From: Umbelopsis ramanniana AG
Taxonomy: Eukaryota > Mucoromycota > Umbelopsidomycetes > Umbelopsidales > Umbelopsidaceae
Reading direction: 5' to 3'
Assembly (NCBI RefSeq): GCF_025399195.1
Contig: NW_026252131.1
Location: 62,001-126,000 of the forward strand
DNA length: 64,000 bases
Part shown: positions 49,170-58,186 of the stretch, one piece after another
Layout of the letters: the number at the start of each line of letters is the position of its first letter
How positions within the stretch are numbered: position 1 is the first letter of the stretch
Notes under the pieces: generated by a model
What the model was told of the DNA's origin: nothing
What the model saw: only the letters and a program-made list of their open reading frames with translations
Database searches by the model: none
Position numbers and translations under genes: made by a program

Positions 49170-49370
49170 ATGTCAAGGCGGCAAACCAAGCAGGCAATGA
49201 ATGACTTTTATGCCAAAACAAATAAACTGACGATTTCTCGTTCCAAGTCATCAAAAAAGATCGTGGTGAAAATATTCATTGATGTTCTTCTCAAGCCTTT
49301 CATGACTAAATACTGTGTTAAAGCAAATGAAGATGTTATAAACTTTAAGCAACGCGTCTCCTCTATTGTA
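49170..49370 (+). CDS. Possible small ubiquitin-fold gene or relic, 3' end unresolved
   Basis: Starts with ATG after a promoter of about 100 bp shared with HAUS6-like. The product begins MSRRQTKQAMNDFY, then a basic stretch and a beta-grasp-like segment, IVVKIFIDVLLKPFMTKYCVKANEDV, then NFKQRVSSI. The spacing of V-K-I-F and the late D-V-x-x-F-K resembles ubiquitin-like modifiers (compare Hub1/UBL5), but the second half of such a fold is not found in any frame downstream, and the candidate donor (ATT|GTAAGG) has no good partner. Could be a decayed copy. Confidence 0.3.
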
Positions 49371-49607
49371 AGGTCCATATATATAAAATCCTGCTTTCTA
49401 AATACTAAGATGCCAATGAATACTATAGGCACTATAGTTTCTCCGTTACGCCTTACTTCTTGATACCAAGGTCATCGTAGTAAGCAGGCGAATTGTGCAT
49501 AGCCGCTGGTCAAGTTGTGGCATTGCTTTTAGCATTTACTGGCCGGCTCAATAATGATAATTAAGATGCAATTGAATTGAATTTTAGAACCCTTTTGTAT
49601 AGCAGCA

Positions 49608-49682
49608 ATGTGGTTTATAGGAAGAATACAAGCTTTGGCAGCGTCTGTCTTGGTAGCTGCGTCATTGCCCTTCGGAGTTTAA
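49608..49682 (+). CDS. 24-residue hydrophobic mini-ORF or uORF of VPS5
   Basis: ATG to TAA in 25 codons: MWFIGRIQALAASVLV followed by AASLPFGV. It has a run of about 15 hydrophobic residues and lies 65 bp upstream of the VPS5 start, on the same strand. It may be a regulatory upstream ORF or a micro-membrane protein; chance cannot be excluded. Confidence 0.25.
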   Translation: MWFIGRIQALAASVLVAASLPFGV

Positions 49683-49747
49683 ATCATGCACAATAGGTGT
49701 TTCCCGCCTCTGAGTAACGGGCCACACTTGTCTATCGTTGCAGCGTC

Positions 49748-51797
49748 ATGTCAGGATATGATGACTTATTGACGTCCTCCAATTCGGGCTTTCAGGATTC
49801 TCTGGAAGATAACCCTTTTGCCGATGCAACCTCCCACAACTCTAATGTCGCCCAGTCCATGATTGAACCTAGACAAACTTCGACAGAATCAACCGCTGAG
49901 CAGGCGGAGGATTACAGCCAAATGTCAAAAAGTCTAAATAATCTAAGCATTGATAAATCGCCAAGTACGCAATATAGTTCTCAGGACACTCCTTATGAAC
50001 AGTACGAAGAAGATAATGAGCCCATCGTAAGTGTGCCCCGTATGTATTGCAACCATGTTATCATTTAGATTGACTATCCGCTTTGCTTGGCTCCATCGTA
50101 GACTTCTGAGTTTGACCACACAGACAGTGTACCCGAAAGTGGATCTCGTCCGTACTTCGAGGTCAGCGTGGAGGAACCCCAAAAGGTTGGAGATGCTATT
50201 AATGCTCACACGGTGTACAAAGTTAGAACAAAGGTAAGCATATGGTGCTGCAGCGAGGTAATCTTCGATGGGAACATGCACTAAGTGCCTCACGGTAGAC
50301 CAATTCATCCGCCTTCCGCTCGAGCGAGATGGTGGTGTCCAGACGATACCGCGACTTCCTGTGGCTTTATAATCAACTGACAGTCGGCAACCCTGGTGTT
50401 ATTGTGCCACCTGTACCGGAAAAACATGCTCTTGGTGAGTGCACCATATCAAAATGGCAGGGTGGTACTTTTTTGAGGTAACTATTAACGATACATTGCT
50501 TTAGGCCGATTCCAAGATGAATTTGTGGAATCCCGTCGTATAGCATTGGAACGATGTCTGAGAAAAATTGTTGCCCACCCTATGCTTTATGGTGACCCTG
50601 ACCTGAAAGTTTTCCTTGAGAGCGAGTCCTTCAATATTGATGTAAGTTTTCACCTTTCACTCAACTGCGTTGGCTGAGCAGTAGACTTATATTACGACAA
50701 TAGAAAAATCAAAAACGAGCTGAACCAGAGACGCCAAAGGTCGGCTTTATGCGTTCATTCGGAGAAACAATCTCCAATGCTGCCACGAGTCCATTTACAA
50801 AATTTGTTGAGGTCGATGAATGGTTTGATACCCGAAGAAACCAGTTGGATATCCTGGATGGTCAATTGAAGTCATTGTTGAAGAGTGTTGAAGCTGTCGT
50901 CAAGCAACGAAAGGGTGAGCCACGCACTAGTTGACCTAGAGATGAACAAAGTTTTTGTTCTTCAAACTTTATTCATGTCCTATTCGCCTTCCTATAGACT
51001 TGGGTACTGCCTCTTATGACTATGGTGATAGCATGATTGCTTTAGCAACCGCTGAACTTAATAGACCTCTTTCTGTTCACTTGACTGTGCTGGGCGAACT
51101 GCAACAGAAGATGAAAGATTTGCATGAGAAGCAGGTACGACATCACGTGAAAATGGTGGAGCTATTCCAACCTAATCTCATCCAAACGCTGCTATTTTGT
51201 AGGCCAAGAACGACATTCTGACTCTTGAACACACGATTGACGAATACATTCGATTGATTGGGTCTATCAAGGTTGCATTTAATTCAAGAGCCAAAGCCTA
51301 TCAAATCTATCAAACTACGGCAAGCGACTTGGCCAAGAAAAAAGCAGCATATGAAAAACTTAAAGTGCAACCCAAGACTCGACAAGATAAATTGTTACAA
51401 TCAGAACAAGAAATCACAGCGGTACGGATTAATGATGATGCACAATTTACGTATGGTTTTTTTCTCAAGCTAATTGTCGTCATGTATAGGGGGAGCAAAA
51501 GGTTGAATCGTACCGAAAGGAGTTCGAAGAAATTTCTAAGCTTATCAAGAGTGAACTCGATCGATTCGACAAAGAAAAAGTAGAAGACTTCAAGACCGGA
51601 GTGGAAAGCTTTTTGGAAAGTATCATTGAGAACCAGAAACAGGTACGAGGTTTTAGATTATTTCTCATGCCACAATTCACCTTGCTCAATTTTTTAACCT
51701 TCTCCATTGCACCGCATAGATAATTGCATTATGGGAGTCTTATTTTGAGCAAACTGCAGACTCTGAAGAACCAGAACAAGAGCGTGAAATGGCTTAA
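49748..51797 (+). CDS. VPS5: Retromer sorting nexin Vps5 (SNX1/2-like)
   Basis: PX-BAR protein that coats endosome-to-Golgi tubules. Exons 49748-50026, 50102-50233, 50299-50434, 50505-50641, 50704-50914, 50998-51134, 51203-51421, 51490-51642 and 51720-51797 join in frame to 493 aa. The disordered N-terminus has an acidic NPFADAT motif. The PX domain (~105-235) has YFEVSVEEPQK, HTVYKVRTK, VVSRRYRDFLWLYNQL with the phosphoinositide-binding Arg, PPVPEKHALGRFQDEFVESRR and HPMLYGDPDLKVFL. The BAR domain (~265-485) includes EVDEWFDTRRNQLDILDGQL and later KKKAAYEKLKVQPKTRQDKL, ESYRKEFEEISKLIKSELDR and IALWESYFEQ. Typical length for fungal Vps5. Confidence 0.95.
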
Positions 51798-52916
51798 GTG
51801 TATATTCTATCTTTCATTCATGACACCCAGTCAATAATAAAGCATCCAGCAACGCAAAGAAAACATTACCACTTCTTACCGGAACAGCGATCTGGGGTTG
51901 TTAATTGAAACCATGATGTGTTACGGATGGCGCAGATCGCTCATTGAAGTTGGGATTATTATCCAACTGCCAGCAAAGAGTAATAATAGCGCTTCTAATT
52001 GGAGACTTGCTGAGAGATTATTCATTCTCAGATGCAGGCGCCTTTCCAGGAAGGCTCCTACAATACAAGGTCAAATATAGTAGATTTCGAGTTATTGTCG
52101 TTGTTTGATGCTCCACGTGCGGTACTTGGGCAGTTCTCAGTATTCCTTCCTTTGCTATTGTGAACCCGGGCATACATCGCATGTCGCACAGTAACAAATA
52201 ATGACTCGTGGAATGATCATAGAGCCAATATTAAAAATGCTGCCTGGGAATTTGCCGTGCTTTTCATCCACAATAAGACTGTGAACGCATTGATCCTCGA
52301 CCCTAAGATATGAAAAAATTGCATTCTGCTTCTGTAATCCAATCTATGGATTCATACCAACTTTAGTGGCATTCAAACGGAGCGGGATCTGCAGAAAAAT
52401 TGATGTGCAAAAGGGACCGAACCGCCTGACTCTGATCAACTGCTACAAAATTATTCTGAGTGAGTTGCCAATTCAATGCAAGAGTAGTGCTTTGTCGCTA
52501 GCTGTGCACTTTGGTACTAAGTGGCCTATTTCCAATGCATGATATAAATTTGATGTGTATACATTGATTGGTTTAAAGCGCTTGACTATATCCATGCGAT
52601 ACAATCTGATCTTCATGTTTCACGCAATAATTAGCAACAAACACACCCATTAAAACCGTCAGAGTATAATTAGAAAGTTAACAAATGCTGTACAACTTGA
52701 CACCAACTTTAGCACTGCATCGATCCCAGATGCTATTTTCTTCTTTCTGCAATGCGAGTCTCACACTGGTCCTGTGGTGAGAATATTGTTCACAGTTGTC
52801 AGGTAACTTTTTCTTATTTGAAAACTCGGACTTAAAACGGGAAAGAAATAATTCTTTTAAAAAGAGACTCAAAATCCCTTTGGTTCTCAATACCGACGTA
52901 CCAATTTTAATCTATT
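51798..52916. other. 1.1-kb intergenic region
   Basis: Between VPS5 and the cysteine-rich protein gene, both plus. No frame with a domain. Presumably holds the regulatory region of the secreted protein; no TATA box is clear near 52860-52916. Confidence 0.45.
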
Positions 52917-54173
52917 ATGAAGTTCTTCCCTATCGCTGCCTTGGCTAGCATACTTGCAATCACTGCTTCGGCTGCCGTTCCCATGGAGAAGCGTGCTTCT
53001 TGCAAGACTGATGATGGTATGTTGTTATGATAATGTTTATTGCGCCATACCATGTAATTAAACATTGCGCCTCAAAGACTGTCCCGGAGTCTATTGCTGT
53101 AACCTCAGTACCAATAGCTGTGTCCTCGACCCTCACGACACCATTTGCGGTATCCCACCAAAGACTACCAAGACTACTTCTGTCAAGACCACCACTACAG
53201 GTACAGGAAAGCCCACCAGCACCCCTCAATGCAAAACCGATGATGACTGCCCTGGTAAGCAAATGATTAATTTTGAAAGAAAACATATTTACTGTTATTA
53301 ATACTTTGTACTGTCTTTTGTCTATCGCTAGGTGTGACCTGCTGCAACCTTAGCTCAAACCAATGTGTCAAAGATCCCAACGATACTATCTGCGGTATCC
53401 CTCCTACCACAAAAACCAAGACTACCACGACCACTAAATCCAGCACAAAGACAACTACTGGAACTGGAAAGCCCACCACTACTCCCCAGTGCAAGACCGA
53501 TGACGACTGCCCCGGTAAGAATATATGCTCATGCAGCTGCTACTGTTCATGTATCCACTTTCTGACTAAACTCGCACACTCTAGGCGTAACCTGCTGCAA
53601 CTTGAGCACCAACCAGTGCGTCAATGACCCTAATGATACCATTTGCGGTATTCCACCCACCAAGACCAAGACCACCACTGGCACTACCAAGACTACCACT
53701 AAGACCACTGGTACCGGTAAGCCCACTACCACTCCTCAATGCAAGACTGATGATGACTGCCCTGGTTAGTATCTATCTGTTTAAGAAAAATTCTGGCAAG
53801 TACAAATTTCCATGTACTGATACTCTGTTGAACTGCAGGTGTCACTTGCTGCAATCTCAGTACCAACCAGTGCGTCAATGACCCTAACGACACCATTTGC
53901 GGTATTCCACCCACCAAGACTAAGACCACTACTGGCACTACCAAGACTACCACTAAGACCACTGGTACTGGTAAGCCCACTACCACTCCTCAATGCGAAA
54001 CCAACGACGACTGCCCTGGTATGTACAAACTGTTGAAGCTGAATACCAATTAGCGAAATGAATTGGCTTCATCGTTTATTAATTCCTCAACTTGTATTTG
54101 AATAGGCGTTACCTGCTGCAACCCCAAGACCAACCAGTGCGTGAAGGATCCTAAAGGAACCATTTGCAACTAA
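52917..54173 (+). CDS. Secreted six-cysteine repeat protein, one repeat per exon
   Basis: Exons 52917-53016, 53078-53254, 53332-53514,53585-53764, 53839-54018 and 54106-54173 join in frame to 295 aa. The first encodes a signal peptide (MKFFPIAALASILAITASA) and a Kex2-like KR site. Then come five copies of C-K-T-D-D-D-C-P-G-V-T-C-C-N-L-S-T-N-Q-C-V-x-D-P-x-D-T-I-C, each with six cysteines and separated by Thr/Lys-rich linkers likely to be O-glycosylated; the last copy ends at ICN. All introns are phase 1 and cut each copy between DCPG and VTCC, so units could be shuffled without breaking frame. Exons 4 and 5 are both exactly 180 bp and nearly identical at protein level. No named family recognised; a wall-associated or secreted structural role is inference. 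Confidence 0.85.
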
Positions 54174-54911
54174 AGAGCTATTTATTAAAACAGGGCATTA
54201 ATTGAGCTTCTGTCGCGTATCAAGCTCAGTTTAGTCCTAAATAATATCACTAGCATGTATATGTTTGGCGAGTGAGCCCTGTGAGTGCATTGATAGCAAA
54301 AAATAACCCACAAACAAAATAAAATTTGCTTTTCTTATCGATATTGAGAAATAACTGTAACATTCGTAACTATTGCTACCAGTGAGAATATGGTAGCTGA
54401 ACGGTTGGTGGTCTCAAATTAATATAATATACTGCTTTATTGGCATAGTACTTCATAGAGATGAGAGCAGTTTACTCTGCATTTAAACATATTCCACGAT
54501 GGATGGAGAAAAGCAATGAGTGTGATAACTGCCGGGGTTTATTTGCGATTGAATAGAGTACAAGTTACAGAGTGACGGACGAAGTGGTTTTTCAAGATAA
54601 TCGCATTGTTGGCTTCGTTGTACCTGTGATTTGTCTAGCCACCCCGAGAAAATATTGACTGATGTGAAACAAACCCCATAAGCCGGTAAAGCCGGGAATC
54701 CTTCTGATAGGGAGGCATAACCAATGATCATTCAGTAAAATTCAACTCCAAAGAAGAGCAAACGGCCTTTGGTACGCGCGCTTTGCATATGGGCGTACAG
54801 TGCATGGCAACCGCTTAAGGTAATGTTTGTTCTACCCTGCCCTTGAGGTGGATATAAAAGGACGCCACACGATTCGAACAACTTGCTCAAGTTGCTTTCT
54901 GACATATCAAT
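54174..54911. other. Intergenic, with TATA box at 54853
   Basis: No gene seen before 54912. TATAAAAG at 54853-54860 is a strong plus-strand TATA box about 55 bp upstream of the mini-ORF below. Minus-strand frames at 54483-54731 and 54732-54962 have no domain. Confidence 0.5.
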
Positions 54912-54989
54912 ATGAGCCGAATTGTCATTTCCTTGAACATTCCGGGCGTGGCCAACAACCAACCTCGTACTACTGAGTTGGATGATTAA
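54912..54989 (+). CDS. 25-residue mini-ORF downstream of a TATA box
   Basis: ATG to TAA, 26 codons: MSRIVISLNIPGV followed by ANNQPRTTELDD. It lies about 55 bp after a TATAAAAG and its stop codon falls inside a 7-bp inverted repeat. It could be a short secreted-less peptide, a first exon, or chance. Confidence 0.3.
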   Translation: MSRIVISLNIPGVANNQPRTTELDD

Positions 54990-54995
54990 TCCAAC
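54977..54995. repeat. Inverted repeat GTTGGAT-GATTA-ATCCAAC
   Basis: Perfect 7-bp arms with a 5-bp loop, overlapping the mini-ORF stop codon, 124 bp upstream of the glutathione transferase start. Could be an operator or RNA hairpin. Confidence 0.55.
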
Positions 54996-55041
54996 AGACT
55001 ACGTTGCATCTCCGCCGTCGCTAGCTGCGCCAAAGGTGGGG

Positions 55042-55049
55042 TATATAAA
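55042..55049 (+). promoter_or_regulatory. TATA box of glutathione transferase gene
   Basis: TATATAAA, 70 bp before the ATG at 55119, followed by a pyrimidine-rich stretch (TTCTTTCCCATC). Standard spacing for a stress-inducible fungal promoter. Confidence 0.6.
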
Positions 55050-55118
55050 TTCCAAGTCTTGCGTAATACACGAAGCACTATTCTTTCCCATCTATCTTTG
55101 TCGATCCGAAACCGCACC

Positions 55119-55876
55119 ATGTCGCTAACTTTGTTAGAAATCAAATTGAACAGTGAAGATTTGCGACTGTGGTCGCCAAATACGTGGAAGACGCGATTTT
55201 CGCTGAATATCAAGGTACGTGCACTGCTGGCTAACCACAACTTTGCTCGTCGTGAGAACTCATCAACGTGCATACACAGGGTTTGTCGTATGATACAGAG
55301 TTCCATTCATTCGTCGAGATAAACAAGAAATTAGAGAATATTGCACCCGGTATTCCGGAAAACAAAGTTCCAGTGCTTATTCATGATGGAAAGGCAGTTC
55401 AAGAGTCATATGAAATTGCAAAGTATCTTGATCGCCAATTCCCCAAACCATCTCTTCTGCACAGTCAAGAAGGTGTGCATCGCTATCTGACCGCTCACAT
55501 AGAAACGGAACTTGCGCCGCTCATCTCTAAAATGGTTGGGCTGAAAGTTTATGAAAACTTGGACGAGGAAAACAAGGAGTATTATAGAAGCAGTCGCGAA
55601 GCAAGATACAAGGACACACTGGAAAATTTTGCCGGTGATCAAGAGGACAACTTTAATAATTTCGTTAAAAAGTTTCAATTGATCGAACGAATGCTTGGCC
55701 AATTTGTGTGGATCAGCGGCAGTGAGCTCGGCTGGGCAGACATTGTTACAGCATCCTGGCTCATATTTTTTGAAACCTTCCAGCCTGAACGACACAATCA
55801 ACTACTCGAAATATACCCTAATGCAGCAAATTGGCAGAAGAAGATGAATCAATATAAACAGACGAACAATCAGTGA
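55119..55876 (+). CDS. Glutathione S-transferase, fungal FuA/etherase-like
   Basis: Conjugates glutathione to electrophiles. Exons 55119-55214 and 55280-55876 join in frame to 230 aa. The thioredoxin-like N-domain shows WSPNTWKTRFSLNIKGLSYDTEF, VPVLIHDGKAVQESYEIAKYLDRQFP (cis-Pro and the glutathione-binding Glu-Ser). The all-helical C-domain includes FVWISGSELGWADIVTASWLIFF. The SPNTWKTR motif, with Ser or Asn in place of a catalytic Tyr, is typical of fungal FuA/LigE-like GSTs. TATA box present; likely stress-induced. Confidence 0.9.
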
Positions 55877-56086
55877 ATTATAATGGTGGCAACATGGGCG
55901 AAAAAGGGTTATAATTGATGCATTCAAGCTCTTAAATATCATCTATTCAACATCGTCTTCAAAAGAGTTTGTTAGCGACGTAATGCTCATCTTGTAATTT
56001 GTACTTTTTGGCTTTATAAAATTGATGTTAGTGGTGAAATTCTGGAACAAATGAATGTCAGAGTGTATTTTCATCACAGGAAACCA

Positions 56087-56773
56087 TCACCCAATTTCGT
56101 TCTTACATACATTTTCAGTAGATGCTTGTATAGCTACATTAGCTGGTGTATCGGTGGCAACGATCATTTGGTCGTCAATGGCGCGAAAATGTTGTCGCAG
56201 ATCGGTTTCGGAAAGGTACAAATAATCCCTATACTGCTCAAATAAGCCTTGCGTTTGATTATCCACCTCGACTTCAATTCCTTCCAGCATCAACTTTTCA
56301 TCTTCTAATCGGTTGACTTCATTGTGCAGCCAATCGAGCTGAGCAGTATCGTTTGATTTATTGCAGTATTGCGCATCCAGCTCTACATCTCTACCTCTTT
56401 TGGCTATGTTAGTGACAAGAGTAAAGTGAGTATAGCAAAATTTAAGTTCAGCATACATCCATCGTACGTGGTTTTTCGAGTTTTTCTCTATCAGGCCGAC
56501 ACCTTCCAAAACATTGGTGATATCGTATATACGTCGCTTCTGAACCTGTAGTTGTACGGCAGCAACGTTAAGATCCAAGTCTGCTGTAGGATCAGACTGT
56601 AGTAGGGTTATGAATTTCCGAGTTAGCTGACGTAAAGAGCTGTCCTGGCGATGGTTGGGTGGATAATTGTTATCGCCTGTATTTAATGCTTCAGCTTGCT
56701 GTAAAGACGATGAGCGTAGTAAGGAAGGGCGTTTTGATGGTCTTTCTGAGATCTCATAAATATCAGTAGACAT
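56087..56773 (-). CDS. Short E2F-family transcription factor
   Basis: Exons 56457-56773 and 56087-56396 join in frame to 208 aa. The winged-helix DNA-binding domain is clear at ~47-107: [55 protein letters not shown] short coiled coil follows ([19 protein letters not shown]), then a marked-box-like [16 protein letters not shown]. It ends there, without transactivation or pocket-binding tail. E2F factors control S-phase genes in animals, plants and basal fungi, whereas yeasts use SBF/MBF. It would need a DP partner, not seen in this window. Confidence 0.9.
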   Translation of the reverse strand: MSTDIYEISERPSKRPSLLRSSSLQQAEALNTGDNNYPPNHRQDSSLRQLTRKFITLLQSDPTADLDLNVAAVQLQVQKRRIYDITNVLEGVGLIEKNSKNHVRWMYAELKFCYTHFTLVTNIAKRGRDVELDAQYCNKSNDTAQLDWLHNEVNRLEDEKLMLEGIEVEVDNQTQGLFEQYRDYLYLSETDLRQHFRAIDDQMIVATDTPANVAIQASTENVCKNEIG

Positions 56774-57218
56774 AGCGTGAAGGGCCGATCGTGATGGTCT
56801 CTAAAAAGTATATGGAAGAGGGAAGAGAGTAAATCGGTAAAGACTCGTTTTGGTTGGTACGTGTTACAATCACACTAGAATCTACTTGTATTGTTGGCCA
56901 GTGTGGCAAAAAGACAAATATAGGGCATATACTTTTTTCAATGGCAGGTCTCCTTGCTTTGTTTCATCTGCGGTTATTGGCGCACAGTTGAATAAACTTG
57001 ACATAACCACGCTTTGAAGCAAAAACTGTCCAACTTGACGTTACCTAAGACCATTACGGTCAAATGGGTTGAAGGGGAAAGAAAGAAGAAAAAAAGTCCA
57101 GAACAACAGAGGGATACTCGCTCTAAAAAACTGACGCCGAACATATGTAGAGTGATGGTTTCGGGATGCACTCTCCGTACGCGGGGGTGGGTTTGCTCTT
57201 TTATTTGTTAAACCATAT
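56774..57218. other. Intergenic, E2F promoter side
   Basis: 445 bp between two minus-strand genes. A Lys-rich 65-codon plus-strand frame at 57014-57211 has no known domain. Nothing else seen. Confidence 0.45.
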
Positions 57219-57938
57219 TCACACCAAAACTCCATCATCATCCTCCGAATCTATGCCATAGTGACTAGGTACTAAAGAGGAGGTTGATGGCTGTTGTTGA
57301 AGACCCGTAAAATCAACCTTGGTCGTTCGGCTATCCATGGTTCGTTTGTTTCTTTTTGACATTTTTCTTCAGTTATCCGACTTGACCAAAAGCTCGGATG
57401 AAAGCATGTATTGGGCTTACCTTTGGATCATAGCAGCAAAGCGAAAAACTTGTACAATATTACGGAGGGTAAGTAAAATAGTATCAATTATAGCCTCGTC
57501 TCGTTGCGCGTTGGAGCAGCCCGTTGTGATTAGCACCAAGGTAACAATGCAAAGCAATAGCAAAATTATATCTACAGCATTATAGTAGGAATGAAAAAAT
57601 GCTCGTCCATTCGCCACCGCTCGAATGAAGACCTCAATGACCATGGCCGAGTTGATAGCATATTCAAGAGCAATAAGCGACGGTGATGGGCACACCTCAT
57701 TGAGAGACTTTGATATTCGATGCAAAGATTGTCAGCCTCCTGGCAAACTCTCCCTGCGTTTGTGACAACTTGTGAAATCACTCACCAAAATTAAAGACAG
57801 CAAGCTCAGCAGAGCCAAAACTAGGTATAGAAATATATGAAATCTCGAGTATATGAAGCGATTGGCTTCATTCTTGACCATGTCCCACCACGTTAAGGTC
57901 CATTCCCGTCTGCATGAACGGAAATCAATAGTCTTCAT
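57219..57938 (-). CDS. Small four-helix membrane protein with voltage-sensor-like fold
   Basis: Exons 57786-57938, 57421-57707 and 57219-57366 join in frame to 195 aa. Four membrane segments are seen: FHIFLYLVLALLSLLSLIL, ALEYAINSAMVIEVFIR, VDIILLLLCIVTLVLI, and TLRNIVQVFRFAAMIQR. S2 ends with Glu/Arg, S3 begins Asp, and S4 carries three Arg, as in voltage-sensing domains of Ion_trans proteins, though the arginines are spaced every seven residues rather than every three. There is no pore helix. The C-terminus is basic then acidic (SEDDDGVLV). It may be a stand-alone sensor or a channel relative; function not assigned. Confidence 0.7.
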
Positions 57939-58186
57939 GAGCAACAGACATTTACATGACGGCACTGGAGCAATCGCAAAGAACGCTTACTCGGAAGGAT
58001 AAGTGTTTGTTAATATTGGAGTTCTCTCATCGGATGTCGACATGGATTATGAGCATACAAAAGAGTCAAGTGCAGTGCATAAGGCAGGAAAAAAAATCAG
58101 GTGCTGGAGTTTTTAACGGTAAAACTGATTTGATTTGATTCAAAAATTACACGTTTAATAAGGAGGACTTAAAAAAAAAAGTCGCC

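Noticed and set aside
57014-57211. Lys-rich 65-codon plus frame
   Set aside because: No domain, no splice partners, lies in the promoter side of the E2F gene.
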